64,000 nt of DNA from Candidatus Vondammii sp. HM_W22 (lineage in GTDB: Bacteria; Pseudomonadota; Gammaproteobacteria; Chromatiales; Chromatiaceae). This document shows, one piece after another, positions 19,627-28,517 of the stretch. The stretch's first letter is position 1. Every line of letters begins with the position of its first letter. Where the stretch lies: contig NZ_CP099567.1 in NCBI RefSeq assembly GCF_022530855.2, positions 124,001-188,000 of the forward strand, read 5' to 3'. The notes under the pieces are model-generated. The model saw only the letters and a program-made list of their open reading frames with translations, did not search any database and was not told the DNA's origin. The translations under genes and the position numbers were made by a program.

Positions 19627-20560
19627 ATGAGCTTGCGTGAATTAGAGGACGTCAATGTGGACACCACCGTTCAAGAGAAGACCATCACCTTTACAACAGA
19701 TGCAAAGCTCTACCGTAAAATGCGTGACCTATTGGTGTCTGCGGCTCAAAAGAGAGGCATCAAATGACGCCAGAGCCATATCAAGGTAGGAAAGAACGCC
19801 TTGATCATGCAAGGACGATATTCTCATGCTCAGCAGATAAAGCGTTCAGCGAGGCAGACTGGAAAACTCAAAACGTACTTGGGCCGAGTGATGAGAGACA
19901 TTGGGCGTAAGACACTGTATAGAGATGGTGAACTCACGGCGTTACTTGCACGCGCTAACCATTTACTTGGCACCACAACGACAAGACAAAAATAAGCTTT
20001 ACAGCGTGCATGCAGCAGAAGAGGAATGCATTGCCAAAGGTAAAAAGTGCACAGGTGTTACGTGTTTGGCAATAAGCCCTCATTTGTGAACGGATCCAAA
20101 GTCAGATGGTTAGTTGGCGCATGGCGTTTGACGGGTAATCCTTATGATGTGCATACACTCTTGGCGGCCACTTGAACAAGCGGAGAGTTTGAGCAGCCGA
20201 AAACTCAAGAATGCATATTGTGCATCAGGACTACTCTGGGCACCGCGTAGGCGATGAAATTGACGTTAAGCTCTGTGGCGGGCTCCCTAAGATGGCGACT
20301 CGGTCAACCCGAAAGTGGATGAAGTGCCGAACCGCTATCGAGCCGGTTATTGGGCACCTTAAATCAGACAATAGGCTAAATCGAAACTACCTTAAAGCTG
20401 AATATGGTAATGAAGCTGATGTGGTTTTGGCAGCAGCAGGATATAATTTAGCCGAGTTGTTAGCTTGGTTTTATTGTGCTTGGACAAGGTTAGCGGGAAA
20501 TCGTATGATTATTCCGGACAATGGGCAGAGAATCAGATCTGAAAGGTTCAAGAAACCAGA
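19627..20560 (+). pseudogene. IS5-family (InsH-like) transposase remnant
   Basis: Plus-strand pieces of a protein like the element at 6223-7689: DVNVDTTVQEKTITFTTDAKLYRKM, stop, SHIKVGKNALIMQGRYSHAQQIKRSARQ, then in another frame DKNKLYSVHAAEEECIAKGKK, and finally AIEPVIGHLKSDNRLNRNYLKAEYGNEADVVLAAAGYNL with the catalytic Glu. At least three lesions; N-terminus absent. Ends about 40 bp before the MazG-like gene. Confidence 0.8.
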
Positions 20561-20602
20561 TTCCCGGCCTGATACTTCAGGGGCGACTAGATAGCAAAAT
20601 GG

Positions 20603-20959
20603 CTATTCGTATTCTGAAGCGCGGCGGGCATCACCGGTCACTTTTTCCGCGGGGTAGCGCGCTTCATTGATTTCAATCTTTTTGTTAGCGGTTTCGATGA
20701 GATCAATATCCAGCCTCTCTGCGGCACGAATGAGGTAGATCAGGATATCCGCCATCTCCAGTGCGACCTCCTCTTTTTTCTCTGCCGGCAGATGCATGCT
20801 CTGCTCTTCGGTGAGCCACTGAAAGTGCTCTATCAGTTCAGCGCATTCGGCAATCAGTGCCATGGAGAGGTTCTTGGGTGAGTGAAACTGCTCCCACTCT
20901 CTGCTGCGCGCAAAGGCCAGCAGGCGTTGGTTCAGCTGTTCGAGGGAGTCTTGTTTCAT
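20603..20959 (-). CDS. MazG-like nucleotide pyrophosphohydrolase (dCTPase-type)
   Basis: 118 residues, the length of single-domain all-alpha NTP pyrophosphatases of the RS21-C6/DCTPP1 group. The metal-binding pattern is seen as LIAECAELIEHFQWL (ExxE) and EVALEMADILIYLIRAAERL (ExxxD). Such enzymes hydrolyse non-canonical or excess dNTPs to the monophosphate. Its ATG overlaps the HIT gene stop by four bases, so the two genes form an operon; both act on nucleotides, which suggests nucleotide-pool cleaning. Confidence 0.88.
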   Translation of the reverse strand: MKQDSLEQLNQRLLAFARSREWEQFHSPKNLSMALIAECAELIEHFQWLTEEQSMHLPAEKKEEVALEMADILIYLIRAAERLDIDLIETANKKIEINEARYPAEKVTGDARRASEYE

Positions 20960-21363
20960 GGTTGGGTGCCTTCTGGTTTCACAAGCTGTTTCATCCTCTC
21001 TTTGAGTCTGGTTGCCGCTTGGTCGGTATAGTGCTGTGCCTCACCACAGCCCCAGACTGGGCCGGGCCAGCAGGCATCATCACGGCTGCGTGCAACAACA
21101 TGCCAATGCAGTTGGGGTACCAGATTGCCAAGGGCGGCGATGTTTATCTTGTCAGGGGAGCAGATCACATTCAATGCCGCTGAAACCTGACTGGACTCCC
21201 GGATAAGCTGCTGATCTTTCTCACTCAGTTGGTGAATCTCTGTCATATCCTCACGGCAGGGAACAAGGATAAACCAGGGGAAGCGGTTGTCGTCAAGCAG
21301 ACGGAGTGTCAGATGACAGACAGTAAAGGTATCGGCCTTGAGTCTAGAGTGTAGTTGGTACAT
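20956..21363 (-). CDS. HIT-family hydrolase
   Basis: 135 residues with the histidine-triad motif as QLHWHVVAR, preceded by INIAALGNLVPQ; the first His of the triad is Gln, a variant common in this bacterial subgroup (HIT-like proteins with xHxHxx). The N-terminus FPWFILVPCREDMTEIHQLSEKDQQ is typical. HIT proteins cleave nucleoside phosphoramidates or dinucleoside polyphosphates. Coupled to the MazG-like gene downstream. Confidence 0.88.
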   Translation of the reverse strand: MYQLHSRLKADTFTVCHLTLRLLDDNRFPWFILVPCREDMTEIHQLSEKDQQLIRESSQVSAALNVICSPDKINIAALGNLVPQLHWHVVARSRDDACWPGPVWGCGEAQHYTDQAATRLKERMKQLVKPEGTQP

Positions 21364-21372
21364 GACGCGGCG

Positions 21373-21484
21373 TTACTGATGTTTCCAGGCGGGTTTGCGC
21401 TTGGCCATGAAGGCATCAAGACCTTCACCGGCGTCATCAAACATCATGTTACCCGCCATCACATCACCGTCATGAGTTATAGTC
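21373..21484 (-). pseudogene. Enoyl-CoA hydratase-like gene, C-terminal stub
   Basis: Thirty-odd codons on the minus strand end GDVMAGNMMFDDAGEGLDAFMAKRKPAWKHQ and a stop at 21373. The ending (EG-DAF-KRKP-W) is characteristic of enoyl-CoA hydratase/isomerase family proteins. The rest of the gene is gone where the IS256 element begins, so insertion followed by rearrangement removed it. Confidence 0.6.
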
Positions 21485-22805
21485 AAATCTGGTGTTTAGC
21501 CAGTTGAATCAAGCGGTGACCTGATCGACTCTTGCTACCTCAACACCCTCGTTAAATTTGATTCCGGTTATCACCTTCGCCAGGTAATCGAAATCCCGTA
21601 ATCGTCTCCACGTCTTCTCGGCACACCGGCCGAGTTTGAACATCATGTGTAGCATGCCGTCACGCGATAGGCAGCCCTTGGAACGCTTGGTTCGATGGCG
21701 GATTGTCCCGAAGGTGGATTCAATCGGATTGCTGGTCCGAATGCTCTGCCAGTGCTGCGCAGGAAATTGATAGAAAGCCATCAGTTCCTCTCGGTCTTTG
21801 TGCAGACAGATGGCAGCCTTCGGATACTTTGGCTCATACGTTTTGATAAACAGATCAAAGGCCTTTTCCGCATCGGCCTGGGTCTCCGCCTGCCAGATGT
21901 TGTGCAGTGCCTGCTTCGCTTTCGGCTGAGCTGACCTTGGCAGGCAGTTCAGCACGTTCATGGTTTTGTGCATCCAGCAGCACTGCTGGCGCGTCTCCGG
22001 ATACACTTCCTCCAGCGCAGCCCAGAATCCCATGGCACCGTCACCGATCGCCAATTTTGGCGGGGTCAGTCCGCGTGACTTCAGTTTCAACAGTACCTCC
22101 CGCCAGCTCTGTGTGGACTCCCGTACACCATCCTCAATTGCCAGAAAATGCTTCTCACCACGCTCATTCACGCCGATCACCACCAGGGCACACAGCTTCG
22201 TCTGCTCTGCTCTCAATCCGTTGTAGACACCGTCTGCCCACACATACACCCAATGGCCCTTATCCAGACGCTCTTCGCACCAGCCCCGATATTCTTCTGC
22301 CCAGACGCGACACCGTGCCGGCCGACAAGCCTGTTGCATCCGGACCCACCAGCACTTTCAGGGCTTACCCATCTCTCCACTGGAAATCCCCTTCAGGTAG
22401 AGCCACGGCAGCGCCGCTTCCAGTGACTTCGTCTTGCGTATATACGGCGGCACCAGAGCTGATCGGAACGTCACCGGCTCGCCGGTCTTCGCTCGTATTT
22501 TGGGGATCTTGACCGTGACCGGCCCCAATCCTGTCTGCAGTTTACGAGCTGGCAGGTGACCATTACGCACCACACCCACCTTGCCATCCTCTGTCCGTCG
22601 CTCGACGTGCTCCGCCAACAGCTCCAGCAGCTCGGCCTTCACCGCCTAGTAGATCAACTGCTCCGCACCGCTTCTCGGCAACTCTGTCAGCGGATCGATA
22701 ATCGTATCTCGAACTGCCAGCTTAACAACGTTATTCTTACTCATGGTGGCGTATCTCCAATGGTTGTTTTGATGTCTCGCAACAATAAATCAACCAGATA
22801 CCCCG
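21485..22805 (-). mobile_element. IS256-family element (approximate ends)
   Basis: About 1.3 kb. The outer ends share ATCTGGT in inverted orientation (AATCTGGTGTTTAGCC near 21487; GTATCTGGTTGATTT on the reverse strand near 22800), a weak inverted repeat. A full-length but broken transposase gene fills the element. It belongs to a different IS256 subgroup from the fragment at 5885. Left end replaced most of an enoyl-CoA hydratase gene. Exact borders are uncertain by about 10-20 bp. Confidence 0.75.
21509..22744 (-). pseudogene. IS256-family (mutator-type) transposase, broken
   Basis: Starts MSKNNVVKLAVRDTIIDPLTEL at 22744, meets a TAG after LIY, continues AVKAELLELLAEHVERRTEDGK and PVTVKIPKIRAKTGEPVTF to about 22358, then shifts frame to VWADGVYNGLRAEQTKLCALVVIGV (first Asp), IGDGAMGFWAALEEVYPETRQQCCWMHKTMNVLN (second Asp and CxxH) and TSNPIESTFGTIRHRTKRSKG (Glu). 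The catalytic residues are all still present, but one stop and at least one frameshift inactivate it. Confidence 0.88.
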
Positions 22806-22849
22806 CTTTTTTTCAATTCCCTTCAAACAACACTTTTAGTTATAACTCG

Positions 22850-23118
22850 AATTTATTTCGAAGGCCATTGATCAATGGGCGTATGAGAATAAAGTAACAT
22901 TAGACTTTTCGCGGCAGGGAAAGCCAACAGATAATGCGTTTATTGAGTCGTTCAATGGGAGTTTTAGGGATGTTTAAATACCCATTGGTTTTTAAGATGC
23001 GCAAGATAAAGATTGAAAGCTGGCGCCATGATTACAATACATTTCGACCCCATCATTGGAAAACTTGACGCCGGATGAATTCCGGGAGAAGCACTCTAAG
23101 GCCGGAATTTTCTAAGAA
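22850..23118 (+). pseudogene. IS3-family OrfB, C-terminal fragment
   Basis: Reads VTLDFSRQGKPTDNAFIESFNGSFRD with the catalytic Glu of the IS3 integrase core, followed after stops by DAQDKIESWRHDYNTFRPHH and a LTPDEF-like end. It is flanked by the IS256 element on the left and ISL3 debris on the right. Different IS3 subgroup from the element at 759. Confidence 0.75.
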
Positions 23119-23139
23119 TGCCCGGTAGAGTTTTTGGTA

Positions 23140-24002
23140 GGGGCTCAAGGCTTTCCCGTGTGGCATTGATAAAGAGACAGACCTAAATTCTGTGTAACTG
23201 CCTATCATTAAACTCAAACAAGGGAGAGGACAGGCAGTTACATAGAATTCAGGACAGGCTCTATAGAACGCTTAGCGGTATATATTTAACCTTGGCTGTT
23301 ACACAGAAAACTTTACAGGCTCTTGATAAAGATTGGCCACATATCCATGGAGACACTCTTTATCGCTTCTCGCGGCCCCTCTGTCAGACCTTCGTACCAT
23401 GCTTTGAGCATCGCCTTTTTGCGGTCACTACCTACGTATAGCACTGTGCCTGCATCCTGGCCTGATAAGACTGTTACATGATCTGAAGGCCGTCTCATCA
23501 ACACCTATACGTGTTGGGCTGATCTCTGTTCTACGTGCCAATCCTCGCTTAACCGCTCGCTGCATAATTCCATCAATAGCATTCCAACTCAGCCCCATCA
23601 ATCGGGAGACTGCCGAGATGGATGCCTCTTTCAACCAGTTGATCACCAGCGCCTCAAACATTGCAGTAAATTCATAGCCTAGCTCCGCCCAGGGGGCTGA
23701 CACGGTGACCACCCCATGTTCTTTACACTTCATCCTGGGCAAATCTGCTACCAGAATAGTTTTGCATTGGTAGGTATCCAGGTGCCGCCAGCGGCGCTCG
23801 CGTGAGTCGTAGCTCGGTGAGAGATCCGCCCACAGGTTGAATCTGCCTCCTATTCAATCTGTACCGTTACCTCTCCCTCTGGCAGAGCCAACTCTACACT
23901 GCTAATCTGCCAAGGGCTTTTGATACCCAGGATCCGGGCGTATAGATCTTTATCTCTCATAGGGGGCACGTTAATCTACCCACTCAATTTAGGGGAAGAG
24001 CC
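23140..24002 (-). mobile_element. ISL3-family element, copy 2 (5' two-thirds, decayed)
   Basis: The inverted-repeat end GGCTCTTCCCC lies at 24002 reading leftwards and the sequence tracks copy 1 (4588-5884) closely: MRDKDLYARILGIKSPWQ-like start, VTVSAPWAELGYEFTAMFEALVINWLKEASISAVSRLMGLSW, RIGVDETAF (here the catalytic DE is intact, unlike copy 1), SVSMDMWPIFI. Several stops and frameshifts occur, and homology stops near 23140. A 149-bp miniature element is inserted at 23174-23322. Confidence 0.8.
23174..23322. mobile_element. 149-bp IS256-type miniature element with 8-bp target duplication
   Basis: It starts GAGACAGACCTAAAT...CTGTGTAACTGCC and ends in the inverted counterpart (reverse complement GAGCCTGTAAAGTTT...CTGTGTAACAGCC). 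The first 65 bp match the left end of the IS256 element at 5885. A further inverted copy of the end lies inside, near 23234-23264. The flanks are TTGATAAA at 23166-23173 and TTGATAAA at 23323-23330, a perfect 8-bp duplication that splits the ISL3 transposase remnant. No coding capacity, so it must have been moved in trans. Confidence 0.85.
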
Positions 24003-24111
24003 GTTTTTGATTGTCCCTATACGGAAACTGATTTTCCTGCAACAATACCGGCCCAGAATTTGGTTTCCCAGCGGGACTGGCACGCCTTCAACCTCAGACA
24101 GGCCAACAAAT

Positions 24112-24675
24112 ATGAAGACATATGTCCGCAAACTACCCACCCTCGCTATTGCTTTTCTGCTCAGCGGTTGCGCTAGTCTCTCGAAGGAGGAGTGTCAACA
24201 AGGAGACTGGTATGGTATCGGCTTCAGCGATGGTGTACAGGGACGATCCCTGGCACGCTTTGATCAGCACCGCGAAGCCTGTGCCGAGCACGGTGTAAGA
24301 GTCGATATTTCAACCTACGAGACGGGTAGATACAAGGGGTTACGTCGCTTCTGCTCTGCCTCCAATGCCTATCGACATGGCGAACTTTTGCAAAGATACG
24401 ATGGCATTTGTCCTGCCGAGCTGGAGCAGGACTATCTGTCAAACTATATCGCCGGGCTGGAAGGCGCCTTGCAGCAAACTGAAAACCACTATGATGAGCT
24501 GGCGAAAGAGTTTGAAGACACCGAGCGGCTTCTCATCTATCTTGAGGAGAAGATCGCCCGCAAAAAAGTGCGGAAAGATCTCAAGGAGATTGATGCCGAA
24601 ATCAGTAACCTCCGAGAGCGCCGCAATATGATTTTCCGACTGCTCAAATCTGCCGAGCTCATGCAGTCTGAATGA
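24112..24675 (+). CDS. DUF2799 family lipoprotein
   Basis: 187 residues from MKTYVRKLPT. Signal peptide with lipobox LLSGC at about residues 16-20, so the mature protein is membrane-anchored. The DUF2799 core is clear: CASLSKEECQQGDWYGIGFSDGVQGRSLARFDQHREAC, then YETGRYKGLRRFCSASNAYRHG. The C-terminal 70 residues are a charged coiled coil (LEEKIARKKVRKDLKEIDAEISNLRERR). I placed the start at the Met that gives the signal peptide; the frame continues upstream into ISL3 debris. Function unknown. Confidence 0.85.
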   Translation: MKTYVRKLPTLAIAFLLSGCASLSKEECQQGDWYGIGFSDGVQGRSLARFDQHREACAEHGVRVDISTYETGRYKGLRRFCSASNAYRHGELLQRYDGICPAELEQDYLSNYIAGLEGALQQTENHYDELAKEFEDTERLLIYLEEKIARKKVRKDLKEIDAEISNLRERRNMIFRLLKSAELMQSE

Positions 24676-24765
24676 CACAATTTATGCTGAAAAAATGGTA
24701 ACTCTGATTGCAGAATATTCCGATAGATCCTCAACCCGCGTCAATAGATGATGCAGGAGATTTCA

Positions 24766-25539
24766 ATGCACGTAGATTCCGAAACTGCAACAGCCGTGGT
24801 GGTCATTCAGCAGGAAACGGGGCGTAGATTAATTGGCAAAGCCGTCAGCCAGCTGCCTCAGGTTAAGAGCGCGGCAGCTTCCCGGCGAATGGCGATTGTC
24901 GGCGGGAGCACCACGCGCCATGTGGTAAAAAGCTTGACGGGAGAAGATCCCGGACGCGATGAATTTGCTGTGGGCTGGATAAAAAATTCCCTGCTGGGAG
25001 AGACACCGGCCGATGGGCGTGGTCCGGGGGCATTCCTGTTTAATAAGGGAGAGATAAGCCGGGGCTGGCCAGGCGACCTGCTGAATGAATTTGCGGCCAA
25101 TGATATCTATATCAAAGGCGCCAACGCCCTGGACTCGGATGGCAACATCGGTATCTTAATGGCCTCCCCCGTGGGCGGTACCATCGGTGCTGCAATCTCA
25201 ATCGTAATGTCACGGGGGCGGGGGGCTGAGCTGATAATTCCCATCTCGCTACAGAAGTTGATTCCCTCAATTCCCGATATAGGCGGACTGCTTGGTCAGG
25301 GCCGGATAGACCGGTTTATGGGATCACCCGTAGGCTACATGCCGATTATGAAGGACTATGCAACCGTCATCAGCGAAATTGAAGCAATGAAAACCCTGTT
25401 CGATATAGATGCAGTCGCTATCGCCGCAGGCGGCCTTGACGATTGCGCAGGATCAGTATCACTGCACTTGACAGGCACGGCCGAGAATATTGAGCATGCC
25501 TGGAGCATGGTTGATGATTTTAATAAACAGGGCTCATGA
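24766..25539 (+). CDS. Uncharacterised 257-residue protein
   Basis: I do not recognise the family with confidence. The ATG at 24766 has AGGAG six bases upstream and is a better start than the ATG at 24748. The protein starts MHVDSETATAVVVIQQETG, has a glycine-rich stretch RMAIVGGSTTRHVVKSL, then a segment AANDIYIKGANALDSDGNIGILMASPVGGTIGAAISIVMSRGRGAELIIPISLQKLI that resembles the sugar-binding/isomerase-like (DeoR C-terminal, CoA-transferase-like) folds. No signal peptide. It ends 30 bp before the converging minus-strand group. Soluble cytoplasmic protein is my best statement. Confidence 0.7.
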   Translation: MHVDSETATAVVVIQQETGRRLIGKAVSQLPQVKSAAASRRMAIVGGSTTRHVVKSLTGEDPGRDEFAVGWIKNSLLGETPADGRGPGAFLFNKGEISRGWPGDLLNEFAANDIYIKGANALDSDGNIGILMASPVGGTIGAAISIVMSRGRGAELIIPISLQKLIPSIPDIGGLLGQGRIDRFMGSPVGYMPIMKDYATVISEIEAMKTLFDIDAVAIAAGGLDDCAGSVSLHLTGTAENIEHAWSMVDDFNKQGS

Positions 25540-25571
25540 TTATCCCATTTCTGAACATCAGTCGCTTTTTA

Positions 25572-25697
25572 TCATAGCTGCCAAGTCAATGTTTCCATCA
25601 GGTCGATCATAAACTCCGCCTCCTCTTCCTTGACCGGATCCCAGGATTTGAATTCAAGGCTTTTCAACACACCTGAACCCTTTGCATCTTTTCCCAT
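25572..25697 (-). CDS. Candidate 41-residue acidic protein after the PhnD-like gene
   Basis: The ATG at 25697 lies five bases after the stop of the PhnD-like gene. The product starts MGKDAKGSGVLKSLEF, continues SWDPVKEEEAEFMIDLMETL and ends TWQL. Composition looks like a genuine helical protein and spacing suggests translational coupling, but there is no separate ribosome site and I know no family. Confidence 0.4.
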   Translation of the reverse strand: MGKDAKGSGVLKSLEFKSWDPVKEEEAEFMIDLMETLTWQL

Positions 25698-25702
25698 TCC
25701 AA

Positions 25703-26323
25703 CTAGGCAGCGCTGGATGTCATTGCAACGATGGGCAAGCCTTGGCCCGACCTTAAGGCATGATAGATAACGTGTATCTGGCTTCGGACCAGTGGCCGTA
25801 ACCGTTTACGTGTAATACCTGAAAGCCCTTCAAAGGCATCTGCCAGAAAAAAACCTGCATCAACCTCCCCCCGGATCAGTCGTTTTGCAACCAGCGGATA
25901 GGTATCGCACAGAGTTCTGGTGGTATTCGTAGCATCCAGTTCGGCAGGCTCCAGCATAATAAAACCCATCAGGTGCACATCCGGATCATCTGCTGATGCG
26001 ATTCTTAAGTCTGGCGTAAGATCTTCAATCCGTTGCGCCGGATTGTCATTACCCACAGCGATCAGTGCTTCATCACTTTTTCCCTTCGGTCGGGCGACCG
26101 CACGAAACCCTTTTTCCCTGATCAGGGCAGCGGCATCGAATGGATTTGCAAAGATCAGGTCCACCCCACCCTTATGGATAACCTTCCGCTGGCTGTCAAA
26201 ACCATCGAACAGTTCCAGGTGTATATTTTCATCAATCGCCCGTTGCAGCCAAGTATTGAAGATATACCAGCCGGAGATTTTATCCGGTGTAAAATCAGGA
26301 CTTACAGTGAAGAAATAGGACAT
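25703..26323 (-). CDS. PhnD-like (phosphate/phosphonate-type) solute-binding protein without signal peptide
   Basis: 206 residues from MSYFFTVSPDFTPDKISGW. The PhnD-type core is visible as GGVDLIFANPFDAAALIREKGFRAVARPKGKSDEALIAVG and GFIMLEPAELDATN, then RGEVDAGFFLADAFEGLS. The ATG at 26323 has AGGGG eight bases upstream; there is no signal peptide, so it should act in the cytoplasm rather than with an ABC importer. No permease or ATPase gene is nearby. Its neighbours are PAS, roadblock and GTPase genes, which suggests a sensory or ligand-binding role. Confidence 0.7.
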   Translation of the reverse strand: MSYFFTVSPDFTPDKISGWYIFNTWLQRAIDENIHLELFDGFDSQRKVIHKGGVDLIFANPFDAAALIREKGFRAVARPKGKSDEALIAVGNDNPAQRIEDLTPDLRIASADDPDVHLMGFIMLEPAELDATNTTRTLCDTYPLVAKRLIRGEVDAGFFLADAFEGLSGITRKRLRPLVRSQIHVIYHALRSGQGLPIVAMTSSAA

Positions 26324-26340
26324 AAATTTACCCCTACAAA

Positions 26341-26813
26341 CTAAAACAGGGTTGGATAAAGCTTGGTGCATTCATCCACTTTTCGGCGGGAAGGCTTGCG
26401 CCTGACCGATGTGTAACCGGTAATCTTCCCATTGCGGATATTTGCAATCACCACCGCATGGACCCAGTAGTAGCCGCCATTTTTCTCAGATTTTTTACAT
26501 AACCATGCCACTTTTTTCCCTGCTCGATGGTATCCTAGAGGTCCTTGAACGCGGCGGGCGGCATGAAGGGGTGACGTAAAATATGGTGCGGTGCTCCGAT
26601 CAACTCCTCTTTCGAGTACCCGGACATTTCAACAAAGGAGTGATTGGCGTGTGTAATGATCCCTTTTGTATCCGTCCTTGAAACAATCAACTTTCCATCG
26701 GGAAACGGCTTTTCGATCTCTGTATAGAAAACATGACGGCTCGTTCCATCAAAAAAGATCAGCGTTGATTCCCGATAATCACCAGAAATATCGGCCAGTA
26801 CCATATCTTGCAT
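26341..26813 (-). pseudogene. PAS-domain protein (Aer-like), broken
   Basis: Start MQDMVLADISG at 26813 with GGAGAG seven bases upstream. It holds a PAS domain: LIVSRTDTKGIITHANHSFVEMSGYSKEELIGAPHHILRHPFMPPAAFKDL, then a TAG where Trp is expected (DTIEQGKKWHGYVKNL follows), then a one-base frameshift in RKNGGYYWVHAVVIANIRNGKITGYTSVRRKPSRRKV and a stop at 26341. The motif order matches the energy-taxis PAS of Aer proteins (HilRHPdMP, W...GrPW-like). One stop plus one frameshift would truncate it after about 90 residues. Confidence 0.8.
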
Positions 26814-26878
26814 ATCTGCTCTCCCCGGTCTGCTCTTCACCTTGGCGAAACTGAAGGTGAATCCACCTCTGACGCCTG

Positions 26879-27241
26879 TCAGATAACCTTGGCGACCGCT
26901 TTTGCCGCCCGTTTCACATCAAGGAAGATCAGGCCCAGTTTGGCGCTGGATTTCGCCATCACCGAGACTACGGCTTCTGAGCCGGCATGGGTCATCAGCA
27001 CATACCCATTATCACCTTTTATCAGCACCTGCTGCAGTTCACCACGCGCCAACTCCTTGGCCGTTCTGTCGCCCAGAGAGAGCATAGCGGCACTCATGGC
27101 ACCAACCCGGTCCTCATCCATTCCCGCCGGCAGCAGTGCGGCCATCATCAAACCATCTGTAGAGATAACACCGGAAGCTTCGATATCGGCCGAGCTACCG
27201 TTGAGATCACTTAAAATGGAGGAAAGCATATCTTCACGCAT
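26879..27241 (-). CDS. Roadblock/LC7 domain protein
   Basis: 120 residues forming one roadblock/LC7 domain: SADIEASGVISTDGLMMAALLPAGMDEDRVGAMSAAMLSLGDRTAKELARGELQQVLIKGDNGYVLMTHAG. Proteins of this class (MglB, Cvn-type) bind and regulate small Ras-like GTPases; an MglA/Arf-like GTPase gene lies about 0.7 kb upstream on the same strand. Length and sequence are complete. Confidence 0.9.
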   Translation of the reverse strand: MREDMLSSILSDLNGSSADIEASGVISTDGLMMAALLPAGMDEDRVGAMSAAMLSLGDRTAKELARGELQQVLIKGDNGYVLMTHAGSEAVVSVMAKSSAKLGLIFLDVKRAAKAVAKVI

Positions 27242-27272
27242 CGAGGTTTACTCCTTACGAACTATCTAAAAT

Positions 27273-27467
27273 TCAAATCTCTGCCGTCATGTTTTGTTCA
27301 AATTCCAAAAACAGTTTAGGATCGGCATACCGTTGAGCCAATACCCAGACCATGTCCCTAAAAGCAGGTTGATTAAATTTTGGACGGCCGTTAAGTGCAA
27401 GAACAAACCGCTGTTCTCCAAAATAGAGCGGCCAGAATCCAAGCTGGCTGTTGCCTGCTGCATCCAT
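27273..27467 (-). CDS. Uncharacterised 64-residue protein
   Basis: Its ATG overlaps the stop of the preceding gene (TTAATGG context), which indicates coupling. The product MDAAGNSQLGFWPLYFGEQRF...RPKFNQPAFRDMVWVLAQRYADPKLFLEFEQNMTAEI has no family I know. It lies between the roadblock gene and the 162-residue gene and is probably part of the same operon. Confidence 0.55.
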   Translation of the reverse strand: MDAAGNSQLGFWPLYFGEQRFVLALNGRPKFNQPAFRDMVWVLAQRYADPKLFLEFEQNMTAEI

Positions 27468-27955
27468 TAACCCCCACGCCTGAAGCGGTTGGCCCAGGTT
27501 ATTTTTGAGAACCCCTCATGACGCCCATAAAGAGAAGCCAAATCCGCACTCAGTGCGGATAACTCCTCGGCCGTCTCATGGGGATAGCCATGGCTGGCGA
27601 GATAAAAGCCATGGTCATCGGCCAATAGCGCCTTCCCTGTATCTGAGAGATGAGGCAGCAATTTAGGCAGTACTTTTTCAACCGTTCCAGCGGGCTGTTT
27701 TTCCGGAATTTTTCCTGCTGCCATCCAGCCCAGCTGCTGCGCACGGTGGAGTAGCTCCAACGCCTCTTCTTCAGTTTCACTGCCGCTCCAGCGCAGCAAA
27801 CCCGGGAGCGTTAATGCCGGATTTTCTTCATACCGCAACAGGCTGAAAATGAGTTTTCGGGTTGGATCCAGTTTTGAACTGGAAACAGCATAAAATGCAC
27901 CACTTGGCGTTGGTCTTATGTACAGGTTCTTATGCAGTACGTAATTATTCGACAT
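27467..27955 (-). CDS. Uncharacterised 162-residue protein of the GTPase-roadblock cluster
   Basis: Starts MSNNYVLHKNLYIRPTPSGAFYAVSS directly at the stop of the GTPase gene (one-base overlap at 27955). A helical middle part (EEEALELLHRAQQLGWM) may be winged-helix-like, and the C-terminal HGFYLASHGYPHETAEELSALSADLASLYGR resembles a partial roadblock fold. No signal peptide. I cannot name the family; context suggests a partner of the GTPase. Confidence 0.65.
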   Translation of the reverse strand: MSNNYVLHKNLYIRPTPSGAFYAVSSSKLDPTRKLIFSLLRYEENPALTLPGLLRWSGSETEEEALELLHRAQQLGWMAAGKIPEKQPAGTVEKVLPKLLPHLSDTGKALLADDHGFYLASHGYPHETAEELSALSADLASLYGRHEGFSKITWANRFRRGG

Positions 27956-28496
27956 TACTCAGGCAGCCCAGGATCCAATGAATAAAGAAGTGTCTGTACC
28001 AGCATGGATACATCGGCATGCCGCCTTGCATCCACTTCGAACAGCGGTAACTGACTAGAGTGGTTTTCAGCCAACTCTTGGTAATAGGCATCAAGACCGG
28101 GCTTATTTTTGATATCCATTCGGGTAACACTAATCACAACAGCCGTGCGGCTGATAAATTCTTTGAATGCTTTCAGAAAGAAGTGCAGATCACGCAACGG
28201 GTCCTTGCGGGTATTATCAACCATCAGAATCAGGCCAAGGCCGCTTTCTGTAAGTAATGGTCCCACATAAAATTAAAGCGCTCCTGCCCGGGCGTCCCAT
28301 AAAGATGAACCCGTTCACCGGAACCCAGATTCATCACGCCATAATCCATCGCAACGGTCGTACTCTTTTTTCTCGTCCTGGTCATATCACTGGCTACTTC
28401 GTCTGTCATAATCACTGGGGTGTCACTGACTGCATTGATGGCCGTTGTCTTCCTTGCGCCAACCGGACCGGTAAATATAATTTTATAATTAGACAT
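27955..28496 (-). pseudogene. MglA/Arf-like small GTPase with frameshift and altered P-loop
   Basis: The first frame starts MSNYKIIFTGPVGARKTTAI: the P-loop has Arg where the Gly before Lys-Thr is invariant (GxxxxGKT). It continues to HLYGTPGQERFNFMWDHYL, the switch-2/Walker-B region. A frameshift near 28245 leads to TESGLGLILMVDNTRKDPLRDLHFFL, VISVTRMDIKN (the G4 TKxD-like motif as TRMD) and VDARRHADVSMLVQTLL (G5 region). Both the missing Gly and the frameshift argue that it is inactive. It sits upstream of and coupled to its presumed roadblock partner genes. Confidence 0.8.
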
Positions 28497-28517
28497 CTCT
28501 CATCACCTTGCAGCTGA

